Below, one piece after another: positions 6,584 through 6,970 of a stretch of 6,970 nucleotides of DNA. The notes beneath the pieces were generated by a model. The model saw nothing but the letters and a program-made list of their open reading frames with translations, was not told the DNA's origin and did not search any database. A program made the position numbers and the translations under genes. Origin of the DNA: an uncultured Paracoccaceae bacterium (GTDB taxonomy: Bacteria > Pseudomonadota > Alphaproteobacteria > Rhodobacterales > Rhodobacteraceae). The stretch spans positions 1 to 6,970 of the forward strand of contig CAJXHQ010000162.1 in assembly GCA_913054485.1 (NCBI GenBank), given 5' to 3'. Positions within the stretch are counted from its first letter, which is position 1, and every line of letters starts with the position of its first letter.

Positions 6584-6642
6584 GGTCCCGGGAGGGCGAC
6601 CGCGTGCCGCTGACGCGTCACGGCACCCGCCCGCCCGGAACC
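6584..6642 (+). other. Intercistronic stem-loop after livH
   Basis: A 59-nt imperfect inverted repeat begins on the base after the livH stop. The outer arms are 6584-6598 and 6628-6642, with 13 of 15 positions paired (mismatches at 6587/6639 and 6593/6633). The inner arms are GTGCCG (6604-6609) with CGGCAC (6621-6626), and TGA (6611-6613) with TCA (6618-6620), leaving a CGCG loop and a bulged C6610. No U-tract follows directly, and a Shine-Dalgarno plus gene come next, so it is more likely an mRNA-stabilising or processing element, or a partial attenuator, than a terminator. Confidence 0.55.
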
Positions 6643-6677
6643 TTCACCGCAAGACCTGAGATTTTGGGAGGAAAGTG

Positions 6678-6932
6678 ATGAAAGCCATTGCCATCATCAA
6701 CGTCATTGCCTGGGCCGGCTTCTGGTCCTTCGGCTTCCTGGCGCTGAGTGCCACGGGTTACAGCACCGCGCAGCTGGTGACAGCGGCGATGCTGGCGGCG
6801 GCGGGGCTGATCACCGGGATCCTCACCTATCTGAGACTGTCGCGCTGGGCCGAAAGCTCCGACTATGCGAAGAAATCAAATCAGCTGGATGCAGCGGCCC
6901 GCGCGAGCGCGCAGGCAAATTGGGGACAGTAA
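6678..6932 (+). CDS. Small two-helix membrane protein of unknown function
   Basis: This 84-residue protein belongs to no family I recognise. Two hydrophobic segments are clear, at about 4-24 (AIAIINVIAWAGFWSFGFLAL) and about 31-52 (AQLVTAAMLAAAGLITGILT). They are followed by a charged, alanine-rich tail of about 30 residues (RLSRWAESSDYAKKSNQLDAAARA...). The positive charges after the second helix predict both ends in the cytoplasm. GGAGG at 6667-6671 lies 6 nt before the ATG at 6678; a GTG at 6675 directly before it is possible but less well spaced. The gene sits between the two permease genes and ends 3 nt before livM, so it is almost certainly cotranscribed. It may be an accessory or assembly factor of this transporter, by position only. 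Confidence 0.8.
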   Translation: MKAIAIINVIAWAGFWSFGFLALSATGYSTAQLVTAAMLAAAGLITGILTYLRLSRWAESSDYAKKSNQLDAAARASAQANWGQ

Positions 6933-6935
6933 GAG

Positions 6936-6970
6936 ATGTTCTACCGTGAAGCGGGGGATTTCAAAACCTC
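6936..6970 (+). CDS. livM: Start of Liv-type permease (LivM family), cut by the window end
   Basis: Only the first eleven codons (MFYREAGDFKT) are present. From memory this opening matches LivM-type permeases of similar synthetase-Liv clusters, and it is what the order livG-livH-livM predicts. The ATG at 6936 is 3 nt after the preceding stop, with only a weak GGGGA (6922-6926) upstream, suggesting translational coupling. The hydrophobic part lies outside the window, so the call rests on position and this short opening. Confidence 0.65.
   Translation, partial: MFYREAGDFKT

Overview
The window is GC-rich alphaproteobacterial DNA. The protein sequences and gene order look most like the Roseobacter group of the Rhodobacteraceae (Leisingera/Phaeobacter/Ruegeria-like). 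That placement rests on remembered family resemblance and G/C-rich third codon positions, not on a search.

Left part (1-2207, minus strand): a two-gene signalling operon. A soluble hybrid histidine kinase (two PAS-like regions, a coiled coil, HisKA, HATPase and a C-terminal receiver) overlaps by 4 bp (ATGA) the start of a response regulator that runs off the left edge. Next comes a divergent control region (2208-2456). It holds a 15-bp palindrome over a TTGACA element on the kinase side and a TTGACA element plus a GC-rich, hairpin-prone leader on the other side.

Right part (2457-6970, plus strand): a GTG-started acyl-CoA synthetase of the long-chain (ACSL/FAA1-like) AMP-binding family, followed by a branched-chain-amino-acid-type (HAAT/Liv) ABC transporter: livG ATPase, livH permease, a small unrecognised two-helix membrane protein, and the first codons of livM. 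The second ATPase (livF) and the periplasmic binding protein are not seen and would be expected downstream. Ligase plus Liv-type transporter suggests uptake of an organic acid followed by CoA activation. The substrate (fatty, aromatic or branched acid) cannot be read from the sequence. The adjacent two-component pair may control this operon, but that is inference.

The 309-bp gap between the synthetase and livG is not empty. It appears to carry a short antisense gene (61 aa, minus strand) with a strong Shine-Dalgarno sequence and a promoter-like element. A perfect 14-bp palindrome, AAACGTTAACGTTT, lies between that gene and livG, where it could control both. A second structured element, a 59-nt imperfect stem-loop, begins on the base after the livH stop codon. 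These three items (antisense micro-gene with palindrome, intercistronic stem-loop, small membrane protein inside the transporter operon) are the least explained parts. Nothing here amounts to a clearly new system: no CRISPR, transposon, tRNA, rRNA or phage signal was seen.
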